From assembly GCF_000599885.1 (NCBI RefSeq), contig NZ_JFGT01000007.1, positions 62,001 through 126,000 on the forward strand: DNA of 64,000 nucleotides. Direction: 5' to 3'. Position 1 is the first letter of the stretch; the number at the start of each line of letters is the position of its first letter. This DNA comes from Pantoea sp. IMH (GTDB lineage Bacteria; Pseudomonadota; Gammaproteobacteria; Enterobacterales; Enterobacteriaceae). Under the pieces are notes generated by a model. It worked only from the letters and a program-made list of their open reading frames with translations, was not told where the DNA came from and did not search any database. The translations under genes were made by a program, and so were the position numbers. This document shows, piece by piece, positions 38,935 through 51,005 of the stretch.

Positions 38935-38950
38935 TGTGATGCGCATCACC
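38935..38950. promoter_or_regulatory. CRP-like site / 14-bp palindrome in the msrB-gapA gap
   Basis: TGTGATGCGCATCACC matches nine of ten defined bases of the CRP consensus TGTGA-N6-TCACA and contains the perfect palindrome GTGATGCGCATCAC, with outer arms AAGGTGA/TCACCTT. It lies about 206 bp before gapA and 121 bp before msrB. E. coli gapA is under CRP and Cra control; which gene this site serves is open. Confidence 0.4.
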
Positions 38951-39084
38951 TTTTGGCCGGGCTGCCCCTTTATATTCGGGTAAATCGCCCCAATAGTCGG
39001 AATAATCGCCGTGCGAAATGCGCTTTTTGATAAATAATTCCTGCTTCAGGGTTTGATTTGTCGCAACTATTGAAGCGATTCCGC

Positions 39085-39112
39085 TTGACGCCTGGTAAGG
39101 TTTTTGTAATTT
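39085..39112 (+). promoter_or_regulatory. gapA promoter
   Basis: TTGACG (39085-39090), a 16-base spacer and TAATTT (39107-39112; overlapping TGTAAT at 39105). The following leader to the ATG is almost the same as that of E. coli gapA. Predicted start near 39119. Confidence 0.55.
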
Positions 39113-39143
39113 TACAAGCAACCTTTTATTCACTAACAAATAG

Positions 39144-40151
<1,008 letters not shown>

Positions 40152-40166
40152 GCGCGATGTAAATTC

Positions 40167-40194
40167 AAGGGCGACTGCGGTCGCCCTTTTTTTT
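40167..40194 (+). terminator. Terminator of gapA
   Basis: Perfect stem AAGGGCGAC / GTCGCCCTT with a TGCG loop and eight T residues, before yeaD. Confidence 0.92.
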
Positions 40195-40214
40195 GGCTGA
40201 AATAAGGTTTACTC

Positions 40215-41093
40215 ATGAACGAAAAACTCTTTTCGCTTCCCGTTGTTAACCAGATAACGCCCTATATCACCCAGCGTAACATTGGCGATTTACCCGCTGT
40301 GGTCATTGCGCACCCTAAAGTCCGGGCGGCGGTGACGTTACAGGGCGCCCACCTGATTGCCTGGCAGCCTGCGGGAGAAGAACCGGTAATCTGGATCAGT
40401 GAGAGGACCGCCTGGAGCGCCGGTAAAGCGATCCGGGGCGGCGTTCCTGTTTGCTGGCCGTGGTTTGGCCCTGCAGGGGAGCCGGCACACGGTTTTGCCC
40501 GCACCCTGCCGTGGACCCTCTCAGCACATGATGAAAATGAAGAGAGCGTGATGCTCACCTTTGTGCTTGAGAGCAACGAGCAGACGAAGAAACTCTGGCC
40601 ACACGATTTTACCCTGCTGGCCCGCTTTCGCTTCAGCGATCGCTGTGAAATTGAACTGGAAGCGCACGGCGACTTTGAGGCCACTGCGGCACTGCACAGC
40701 TACTTCAGCGTGGCAGATATCGCAGAGGTCGAGGTAAGCGGCCTGGGCAAAACCTATATCGATAAAGTTAATCAGGGCGCTCAGTGCACCTCTGAAAACG
40801 GTAAACAGACCTATCCCGACCGCATTGACCGTATCTACACCCAGCCTGAAGCATGCAGTCTCATTCACGATAAGGCTGGAAACCGTACGCTGGAAGTGCA
40901 CCATCACTACCATAGTGACGTTGTCACGTGGAATCCGGGTCCAGAATTGTCCTGTAGCATGGGTGATATGGCAAATGAAGGGTATAAAACCATGGTCTGC
41001 GTGGAGACTGCGCATGTTTCGTCTCCGATGATTAGCGCAGGAGAATCGCCTTCACGGTTGGCGACAACGATCAAAGTGCGTAAGAACGGCTGA
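40215..41093 (+). CDS. yeaD: Glucose-6-phosphate 1-epimerase (YeaD)
   Basis: Aldose-1-epimerase-like protein that interconverts the alpha and beta anomers of hexose 6-phosphates. It has 292 residues: GAHLIAWQP, RGGVPVCWPWFGP and HGFARTLPW carry the family catalytic His and substrate Arg, and HSYFSVADI the second His. Downstream of gapA, as in E. coli, but behind a strong terminator, so it likely has partial readthrough or its own promoter. Confidence 0.94.
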   Translation: MNEKLFSLPVVNQITPYITQRNIGDLPAVVIAHPKVRAAVTLQGAHLIAWQPAGEEPVIWISERTAWSAGKAIRGGVPVCWPWFGPAGEPAHGFARTLPWTLSAHDENEESVMLTFVLESNEQTKKLWPHDFTLLARFRFSDRCEIELEAHGDFEATAALHSYFSVADIAEVEVSGLGKTYIDKVNQGAQCTSENGKQTYPDRIDRIYTQPEACSLIHDKAGNRTLEVHHHYHSDVVTWNPGPELSCSMGDMANEGYKTMVCVETAHVSSPMISAGESPSRLATTIKVRKNG

Positions 41094-41105
41094 CAATGGC
41101 TTGTT

Positions 41106-41132
41106 GCTCACCATCCTGCTCGGGTGGTGAGC
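41106..41132. other. Hairpin between yeaD and yeaE
   Basis: GCTCACCA and TGGTGAGC form an 8-bp stem with an 11-base loop between two convergent genes. There is no T-run on either side, so it is a weak terminator candidate or 3'-end stabiliser. Confidence 0.45.
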
Positions 41133-41148
41133 GCGATATCGGGTTGTA

Positions 41149-42000
41149 TCAGATAACATCCAGCGGAAGTTTCTTTTGTGGCGGCGGGAACGCCTGATTA
41201 ATTAACGTCAGATCGCCGCTTTCCAGCACCACGCCAAGCGCCGCCGCATTTTCTTCCACATGTTGTATGCTACCCGCCTTAGGAATGGCCATCACCCCTT
41301 CCTGACGGATAACCCATGCCAGCAACAGCTGCGGGACGGTGATGCTTTTCTGCCGGGCAATCTCAACCAGCACAGGATGCGCCATCAAATCGCGACGCAG
41401 CCTTCCCGCCTGCGCCAGCGGGGAATAAGCCATCACCGGCATGTTCCGCTGCTGACAGGCAGGTAACAGGTCGTACTCGATGCCCCTGGAGGCAAGGTGG
41501 TAGAGAACCTGATTCGTTGCACAGCCCGTACCCCCCTCTTCCGTCAGCAGTTCTTCCATATCGGCAGTATCAAAATTAGACACTCCCCAGCGGCGTATTT
41601 TCCCGGCCTGCTTCAGCTGCGTCATCGCGTGAAGCGTCTCCTCTAAAGGTATATTTCCGCGCCAGTGCAGCAGATAGAGATCGAGGTAATCCGTTTTCAG
41701 ACGGCGCAGGCTGCGTTCGCAGGCTTCAACAGCATCCGTGGCACCTGCATTCCACGGGTACACTTTAGAAACCAGCCAGGCGCGATCCCGTCGTCCCCGC
41801 AGCGCTTCGCCTACCACTTCCTCGGCGCCGCCATCCGCATACATTTCCGCCGTATCGATCACGCGCAGGCCAAGCTCAAGGCCGTGCTGAAGCGCTGTTA
41901 CCTCTGCACGCCGCTGCGTCGCATCTTCACCCATATACCAGGTTCCCTGCCCAATAGCAGGCAGCTGGCATGCTTCAGAAAAAATTACCGTTCGGGTCAT
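41149..42000 (-). CDS. yeaE: Aldo-keto reductase YeaE
   Basis: A 283-residue NADPH-dependent aldo/keto reductase; E. coli YeaE reduces methylglyoxal. The tetrad is present: Asp in DTAEMYADG with Tyr, Lys in LVSKVYPWN and His in YLLHWRG. The ATG at 42000 follows AGGAG by six bases; an in-frame GTG at 42015 is a less likely start. Confidence 0.94.
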   Translation of the reverse strand: MTRTVIFSEACQLPAIGQGTWYMGEDATQRRAEVTALQHGLELGLRVIDTAEMYADGGAEEVVGEALRGRRDRAWLVSKVYPWNAGATDAVEACERSLRRLKTDYLDLYLLHWRGNIPLEETLHAMTQLKQAGKIRRWGVSNFDTADMEELLTEEGGTGCATNQVLYHLASRGIEYDLLPACQQRNMPVMAYSPLAQAGRLRRDLMAHPVLVEIARQKSITVPQLLLAWVIRQEGVMAIPKAGSIQHVEENAAALGVVLESGDLTLINQAFPPPQKKLPLDVI

Positions 42001-42036
42001 ATTACTCTCCTGCACCTTTTTTACGCGTCATATATG

Positions 42037-42062
42037 TGCAAAAGGGCGCAAAGCGCCCTTTC
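42037..42062 (-). terminator. Terminator of mipA
   Basis: Stem AAAGGGCGC / GCGCCCTTT with an AAA loop, followed on the minus strand by a short T-run. It lies between mipA and yeaE. Confidence 0.7.
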
Positions 42063-42082
42063 TCTGTGCATTAAGTCTGCGA

Positions 42083-42823
42083 TCAGAAGGTATAGCTGAT
42101 GCCGGTCCAGACCGTTGTCTCTGATTTGCGATCCACCATCGGGCTGTCCTGGATCTCATCGCTCAGGCGCGCGTAGCGGCCATAGGCTGAGGCGGTCCAG
42201 TTCTGGTTAAGGGAATAGGTCGCTGTCAGCTCCAGATAGGGATTCCAGCTGGAATCAGCCTGATAGCTGCTCAGGCCACTGCGGCGAGATTCGCTCTTTG
42301 AGACCCCGTAATAGTAATCGTTCTGATTATCACTGCTCCAGAGCGCACCAATACCTGGCGTCAGGCTGAACTTGCCAAACTGGAAACGATACAGATAAGT
42401 AAGATCCCACAGGAAGCCGTTGCTGTTATCCAGCACATCACCTGCCAGCACCGTACGCACCGAACCCCATTCGGCATTATGTCGGTAGGTCACACCTGCC
42501 ATCATAGTCATATGCCGGTTATCCAGCTGCTTGAGCTGCTTATTGTCGGTATCGTCCGTGTTAAAGTTCTGAGGAGAGCCGAGAATACTCAGTGCAAGCT
42601 GGTTTTCATTGTCCTTCCACAGATAGTAGCCAGCCTGAATCCCCCGCACATAGAAACTTTCCCCTTCGTAACTGATTACCGGGAAGGGATAGTAGCGTTC
42701 ATCTCCACCCTTATAAGGGTTCTGGCTGTAGATAACGGAGGCCCCCAGCGTTAAGGGGTTCGCCTGCGCCAGCATCGAGGCCGGAAGAAAAAGTGCAAAA
42801 GCGCTAACTTTGAAATAGTTCAC
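42083..42823 (-). CDS. mipA: MltA-interacting protein MipA
   Basis: A 246-residue outer-membrane scaffold protein (OmpV family) with a signal peptide (cleavage near MLAQA, about residue 21) and a C-terminal aromatic residue (GISYTF). E. coli MipA bridges the lytic transglycosylase MltA and PBP1B. Alternating hydrophobic segments fit a 12-strand barrel. Divergent from yeaG. Confidence 0.94.
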   Translation of the reverse strand: MNYFKVSAFALFLPASMLAQANPLTLGASVIYSQNPYKGGDERYYPFPVISYEGESFYVRGIQAGYYLWKDNENQLALSILGSPQNFNTDDTDNKQLKQLDNRHMTMMAGVTYRHNAEWGSVRTVLAGDVLDNSNGFLWDLTYLYRFQFGKFSLTPGIGALWSSDNQNDYYYGVSKSESRRSGLSSYQADSSWNPYLELTATYSLNQNWTASAYGRYARLSDEIQDSPMVDRKSETTVWTGISYTF

Positions 42824-43148
42824 AATTTATTCAATCCATAAATATGACAAACAAGGTCTTTAGTTTATCAGTCCCTGACAAAGAGTAAAAAAAATTCATA
42901 TCTCGTCGCACTTAGAATCAATTGGCCGCGCGGTAAGGGACCAAAAACGCAGGCTTATTTACACTTGTCCCGCAGCCCGCCACTGCCAAGGCTCTTAAGT
43001 CAGACTCCGTGACTTTGTCCTTGAAATATCATCACAAATGAGAAAGCGCTCAGGAAAATTCTTGAATGCCATCTACGCTTTAATGAAAGAGAGGAAAATT
43101 TCGAGAGTAAGTCACCAGTACCCTATCTTCCTGAAAAAAGACGTCAGA

Positions 43149-43164
43149 TTGGCATAAGGGTTGC
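43149..43164 (+). promoter_or_regulatory. yeaG: Sigma-54 promoter of yeaG-yeaH
   Basis: TTGGCATAAGGGTTGC is a near-perfect -24/-12 promoter (GG and GC separated by 10 bases), predicted start near 43176, 71 bases before yeaG. E. coli yeaGH is a known nitrogen-starvation operon under sigma-54 and NtrC. A possible sigma-S -10 element CTACGCT lies at 43073-43079. No clear NtrC dyad is seen in the 424-bp mipA-yeaG gap, and nothing else is evident there. Confidence 0.82.
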
Positions 43165-43246
43165 TGTGATCCTGTAAGTTCCTTCAGGGGCTGACCCCAC
43201 TTAGGCTCCTGGTACCTGTGCTAAAAAAGAAAGGACGGGCATCGCT

Positions 43247-46529
<3,283 letters not shown>

Positions 46530-46970
46530 AGCGATATGAAGAATAGCTACCAGTGGAGCTGAGTGGGCTGAACGGCGAGGATAAGACGCAGTCAACGAGA
46601 GTGGCCAGTTTCCCAACAGGATAAACGCTGTCCGGTCTGGCGTCTTTTCTTCGCAATTCTTCTCCCGTCGCGGTATGACGCACATTTCAACCCTCTGGGT
46701 CCCCGTTATTGCCCGTGATGACTTCCTCCTGCTTCGCCTCTCAGGTAAGCGAAAAGGCCTGCTATCCCTGTTTTTTTCGGTCAATGCCTCAAATAACAGG
46801 CTAATCATGCGCACTCAGGCGCCTTTATCCGATCGCATTTTGTGTTATTTTAATCAGGTAGGAAAAAATAAGCAGCGCCATCTTCATCTTTGATGACGCC
46901 GGAAAGTAACGAGGCAGTCCCGCAACGAGCTGTTACAGCAAGCGTTTATTTATTACAGGAGAGTTATCCA
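46530..46970. other. yeaH-nhaP2 intergenic region (441 bp, no convincing gene)
   Basis: No open frame here has a ribosome site and family resemblance. AAGACGC (46583-46589) and GCGTCTT (46640-46646) are complementary across 50 bases and are followed by TTTCTTC, so a folded transcript end, or a small RNA, is conceivable but weakly supported. The end holds the CAGGAGAG ribosome site of nhaP2. Confidence 0.35.
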
Positions 46971-48698
46971 TTGGAAGCCAGCGCAATTTACAGTCTGTTT
47001 ATTATTGGTTCCGTGCTGGTCGCCGCAAGCATTTTGCTGAGTTCATTCTCATCTAAGCTCGGCATCCCAATTTTAGTCATTTTTCTTGCCCTTGGCATGC
47101 TGGCGGGTGGCGACGGCATTGGTGGGATCGCTTTCGATAATTACCCCGCCGCTTTTCTGATCAGTAACCTTGCGCTGGCGGTCATTCTGCTTGATGGCGG
47201 TATGCGCACCCAGGCGAGCTCTTTCAGAGTTGCCCTTGGGCCAGCCCTCTCCCTGGCAACCGTCGGCGTCCTCATTACCGCAGGACTGACCGGTATGGCC
47301 GCCGCCTGGCTGTTCAATCTGAATATGCTGGAAGGTTTTCTGGTGGGCGCGATTATCGGCTCAACGGATGCCGCTGCGGTCTTCTCCCTGCTTGGTGGTA
47401 AAGGGCTGAACGAGCGCGTCGGCGCCACCCTTGAGATTGAATCCGGCAGTAATGATCCGATGGCAGTATTTTTAACCATCACGCTGATTGAGATGATCCA
47501 GCAGGGACAATCTGGCCTGAACTGGACCTTTGTGATTCACCTGATCCAGCAGTTCGGACTGGGGATAGTACTGGGCCTTGGCGGCGGCTGGGCGCTGCAA
47601 CAGCTGATTAACCGGGTTTCACTGGCCAATGGCCTCTATCCTCTGCTGGCCGTCAGTGGCGGCATCCTGGTCTTTGCGCTGACCACCATGCTGGAAGGCA
47701 GCGGCATTCTGGCGGTCTACCTTTGCGGCTTTCTGCTTGGCAACCGCCCAATCCGCAACCGCCATGGCATCCTGCAAACCTTCGACGGCATGGCCTGGCT
47801 CAGTCAGATCGGTATGTTTTTAGTCCTCGGACTGCTGGTGAATCCTTCAGACCTCTGGACCATTGCCTTACCGGCGATGCTGCTTTCTATCTGGCTGATC
47901 CTGATCGCGCGTCCACTTTCCATATTTGTCGGCCTGCTGCCGTTTCGCGGCTTCAACATCCGCGAACGGTGCTTTATCAGCTGGGTAGGTTTACGCGGCG
48001 CGGTACCCATCATTCTCGCCGTTTTCCCAATGATGGCGGGCCTGGAACATGCCTCGCTCTTCTTTAATATCGCTTTCTTCGTGGTGCTGGTGTCATTAAT
48101 GGTTCAGGGCACGACGCTGGGCTTAGCCGCCCGCAAAGCCAGAGTGGTCGTGCCGCCGATGGCCTCTCCCATCTCACGAACCGGTCTGGATATTCATCCT
48201 GAGAATCCCTGGGAACATTTTGTCTATCAGCTTAGCGAAGATAAGTGGTGCATTGGCGCGGCGTTGCGCGAGCTGAAAATGCCCAGAGAAACCCGGATTT
48301 CCGCCCTGTTCCGCGACAATCTGTTACTGCACCCCACCGGCAATACGCGGCTGAGAGAAGGCGACGTACTCTGCGTCATTGGTCGTGAGCGCGACCTGCC
48401 GGCGCTGGGTAAACTGTTCAGTCAGCTGCCGCCTGTCTCCCTTGACCAGCGCTTCTTTGGCGACTTTATCCTTGAGGCCGACGCCCGTCTGCAGGACGTG
48501 TGCGAAATTTACGGCATTGAGCTGGATGAAGAAACCAATGCCAGTCAGACACTGGGGCATCTGATTGGTAAAATGATTGGCGGCACGGCGGTAGTCGGCG
48601 ATCAGGTCGAATGGAAAAATATGATCTGGACCGTGGCGGAGAAAGAAGCTAACGCCATTGTGAAAATTGGCGTCCGGGTTGCGGATAACAAGGAATAA
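46971..48698 (+). CDS. nhaP2: K+/H+ antiporter NhaP2 (CvrA)
   Basis: CPA1-family antiporter that exports potassium in exchange for protons. It has 575 residues: about 12 membrane spans (1-400; [54 protein letters not shown] with the ion-binding Asp) and a cytoplasmic RCK/TrkA-C plus CorC-HlyC-type tail (about 415-575). The start is TTG at 46971, 8 bases after AGGAG, which gives the family N-terminus [13 protein letters not shown]. The frame is open for 27 codons upstream but without homology. Confidence 0.94.
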   Translation: MEASAIYSLFIIGSVLVAASILLSSFSSKLGIPILVIFLALGMLAGGDGIGGIAFDNYPAAFLISNLALAVILLDGGMRTQASSFRVALGPALSLATVGVLITAGLTGMAAAWLFNLNMLEGFLVGAIIGSTDAAAVFSLLGGKGLNERVGATLEIESGSNDPMAVFLTITLIEMIQQGQSGLNWTFVIHLIQQFGLGIVLGLGGGWALQQLINRVSLANGLYPLLAVSGGILVFALTTMLEGSGILAVYLCGFLLGNRPIRNRHGILQTFDGMAWLSQIGMFLVLGLLVNPSDLWTIALPAMLLSIWLILIARPLSIFVGLLPFRGFNIRERCFISWVGLRGAVPIILAVFPMMAGLEHASLFFNIAFFVVLVSLMVQGTTLGLAARKARVVVPPMASPISRTGLDIHPENPWEHFVYQLSEDKWCIGAALRELKMPRETRISALFRDNLLLHPTGNTRLREGDVLCVIGRERDLPALGKLFSQLPPVSLDQRFFGDFILEADARLQDVCEIYGIELDEETNASQTLGHLIGKMIGGTAVVGDQVEWKNMIWTVAEKEANAIVKIGVRVADNKE

Positions 48699-48735
48699 TC
48701 CTGGCCTGAGGAACTCGACCTGTGGCAAATAGCGA

Positions 48736-48745
48736 CTAAACTTAA
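48736..48745 (+). promoter_or_regulatory. Possible sigma-S promoter of the 77-residue gene
   Basis: CTAAACTTAA resembles the extended -10 of RpoS-dependent promoters (CTAYACTTAA type). Predicted start near 48751, about 25 bases before the gene. There is no strong -35, which is usual for this class. Confidence 0.4.
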
Positions 48746-48775
48746 GATTCGTATTTGTCCGGAAGGGAGTAAATC

Positions 48776-49009
48776 ATGGGTCATGTTGTTAAGATTGGTC
48801 GCTACGAAATTATTGACGCGGAGCTGGATGCGCAGAATGTCGATACGGTCAGCATCCCCTGCAGCACCAATCCCGGGCTAAGTTATCAGCTGGATGGCTG
48901 GGATAATGAAACCAGCGTCCCCGCCTGGATTGACGGTGAGCCCGTGGATTTGGCCATTTGTCATTACGATAAACAAAAGGATCGCTGGATACTGAAAAAA
49001 CCGGCCTGA
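48776..49009 (+). CDS. Uncharacterised 77-residue acidic protein
   Basis: Not recognised. The protein is soluble, without signal peptide or membrane segment, and acidic, with many Asp residues and Trp near the end (MGHVVKIGRYEIIDAELD ... SYQLDGWDNETSVPAWIDGE ... KQKDRWILKKPA). A strong GGAAGGGAG ribosome site and a promoter-like element precede it, and a terminator-like hairpin follows, so it looks like a real single-gene unit. A stress role is suggested only by the sigma-S-like promoter. Confidence 0.75.
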   Translation: MGHVVKIGRYEIIDAELDAQNVDTVSIPCSTNPGLSYQLDGWDNETSVPAWIDGEPVDLAICHYDKQKDRWILKKPA

Positions 49010-49021
49010 TGCGCTTTACCC

Positions 49022-49060
49022 TTCACCGCCGTGGTCATTCGCTGCGGTGAAATTTTCTTT
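49022..49060 (+). terminator. Terminator after the 77-residue gene
   Basis: TTCACCGC and GCGGTGAA (8-bp stem, 14-base loop), followed by the T-rich tail ATTTTCTTTT. Confidence 0.65.
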
Positions 49061-49158
49061 TCTCTGCCATCAAAATGTTATTTCAGCGTCATACAATTCC
49101 CTTATTCTTTATTTCCCCGCTTCGCTTATTATTATCCGCTTATTGCGCTGCTGTTTTT

Positions 49159-49187
49159 TTGACCATTTTAGGAATTGCCCGTATTAA
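49159..49187 (+). promoter_or_regulatory. Sigma-70 promoter upstream of wbaP
   Basis: TTGACC (49159-49164), a 17-base spacer and TATTAA (49182-49187) in the AT-rich 376-bp gap before wbaP. Predicted start near 49194, leaving a leader of about 190 bases. No clear RcsAB box or JUMPstart element was seen. Confidence 0.45.
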
Positions 49188-49385
49188 CTAACCCAAATAA
49201 CTCCTGCATACTCTGAATCTGCTTTAACCTGATTTTGTTTCATTTCTCTTCTCGCCGCGTTACCACTGCGGGTGAAGATTTATGACGTCCCAGAATTAAC
49301 GTTGGAACTTGCATTTCCATTACTCCTGAACGCGTGCTTGATTCCCGTCAGGTTACCGGTCACTCATGAAAAGAGAGCAAGCATT

Positions 49386-50852
49386 ATGGCAAGTACTCTG
49401 GTATTGAACGATCGCCGCCGGGCATTTAGCGGTACACGAAAAAATATTATTACCAAAGCCGCACTCAGTTTCTCCGATTTGATTTCTATTAACCTGGCGC
49501 TGTTTTTATCCACGGCCACCGTCCAGGCTATTTGGGGTAATCTGGATATATTTATTCCCCCACAGGAAGTGGAAGTGCGATTTCTGGCGCAGTTTATTAT
49601 GTCGGTGCTCTGTACTGCCTGGTTCTGGATGCGTCTGCGCCATTACACCTACCGCAAGCCCTTCTGGTTTGAACTGAAAGAGATTATCAAAACGCTGGTG
49701 ATATTCTCCCTGCTGGACCTGGCCTTAATTGCCTTCTCAAAATGGGATTTCTCCCGCCTGCTCTGGAGTTTCACCTGGGCATGGGCGTTGATCCTTGTCC
49801 CGCTGCTGCGCTCATGCGTCAAACATGCCATTCTGAAAGCCGGACAGTGGCAGAAACAGACCATCATTATCGGGTCAGGTAAAAATGCGCGTGAAGCCTA
49901 CGCTGCGCTCCAGAGCGAGGAAATTCTGGGTTATGAAGTGAAGGCATTTGTTGCATCCAACGATCACGGTGGTGCAGAAAGTCTCAACGGTGTACCGGTT
50001 ATCACCGCAAAAGATATCATCTGGGATACCGTCGATCTCGACAATACGCAGTTTATTGTGGCGATGGAGTATGAGCAGCAGGCCTTACGGGACACCTGGC
50101 TTAAACTGCTATCCAGTAAAAAATGCCGCTCCGTTTCCGTGATCCCCACGCTGCGTGGCGTCCCGCTTTATGGCACCGATATGTCCTTTATTTTCAGTCA
50201 CGAAGTGATGATTTTGCGGGTCAGTAATAATCTGGCCAAGCGCTCGTCCCGCTTCCTTAAGCGCGTCTTTGATCTGGTGGTGGCCTCGATGCTGCTGCTC
50301 TTTCTCGCGCCGGCGTTCGCCATCATCTGCTGGATGGTGGGCCGTGATGGCGGCAATAAAATTTATGGTCATGAACGCGTGGGCCAGGATGGCAAAAAAT
50401 TCAAATGCCTGAAATTCCGGTCAATGGTTACCAATTCTAAAGAGGTGCTGGAAGAACTGCTCGCCACCGATGCTGAAGCGCGTGCGGAGTGGGATAAGGA
50501 CTTTAAGCTCAAGAACGATCCGCGCGTCACGAAAATCGGCGCCCTGCTGCGCAAAACCAGCCTGGACGAACTGCCACAACTCTGGAACGTGATCCGTGGC
50601 GAAATGAGTCTGGTTGGCCCCCGCCCGGTCATCGAAGCGGAGCTTGAGCGTTATGCCGGCGATGTGGATTACTATCTGATGGCGAAACCGGGCATGACCG
50701 GCCTCTGGCAGGTCAGCGGACGTAACGATATCGATTACGACACGCGCGTTTACTTTGACTCCTGGTACGTGAAAAACTGGGCTTTGTGGACGGATATTGC
50801 CATCTTATTTAAGACGGCGGGCGTGGTGTTTCGCCGCGACGGTGCATATTGA
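49386..50852 (+). CDS. wbaP: Undecaprenyl-phosphate hexose-1-phosphate transferase (WbaP/WcaJ type)
   Basis: Transfers galactose- or glucose-1-phosphate from the UDP-sugar to undecaprenyl phosphate, the first membrane step of capsule, exopolysaccharide or O-unit synthesis. It has 488 residues: four N-terminal membrane spans (about 25-135), a CoA-binding-like domain (IIIGSGKNAREAY), a fifth hydrophobic segment (about 298-320) and a C-terminal sugar transferase domain with CLKFRSM, KTSLDELPQLWNVI and SLVGPRPV. The Met at 49386 is preferred over an upstream in-frame start. No glycosyltransferase, flippase or polymerase lies nearby. WbaP versus WcaJ specificity cannot be decided. Confidence 0.88.
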   Translation: MASTLVLNDRRRAFSGTRKNIITKAALSFSDLISINLALFLSTATVQAIWGNLDIFIPPQEVEVRFLAQFIMSVLCTAWFWMRLRHYTYRKPFWFELKEIIKTLVIFSLLDLALIAFSKWDFSRLLWSFTWAWALILVPLLRSCVKHAILKAGQWQKQTIIIGSGKNAREAYAALQSEEILGYEVKAFVASNDHGGAESLNGVPVITAKDIIWDTVDLDNTQFIVAMEYEQQALRDTWLKLLSSKKCRSVSVIPTLRGVPLYGTDMSFIFSHEVMILRVSNNLAKRSSRFLKRVFDLVVASMLLLFLAPAFAIICWMVGRDGGNKIYGHERVGQDGKKFKCLKFRSMVTNSKEVLEELLATDAEARAEWDKDFKLKNDPRVTKIGALLRKTSLDELPQLWNVIRGEMSLVGPRPVIEAELERYAGDVDYYLMAKPGMTGLWQVSGRNDIDYDTRVYFDSWYVKNWALWTDIAILFKTAGVVFRRDGAY

Positions 50853-51005
50853 TGACAGCCTGTGGCTGACGCAGCTTCATACGCCATGCCGTAAGATACC
50901 GGCATGGCGTTGCTGCCTGTGCTTTTTTCTTATTTCTTCCTTTTCTTTTGCCACTCTTGTCACTACCCTGTGCGGCTCGCTCTTAAACGGATATCGCCTC
51001 GCACG

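Noticed and set aside
46675-46893. Short open frames in the yeaH-nhaP2 gap.
   Set aside because: No ribosome sites, no recognisable protein character, and frames present on both strands alike.
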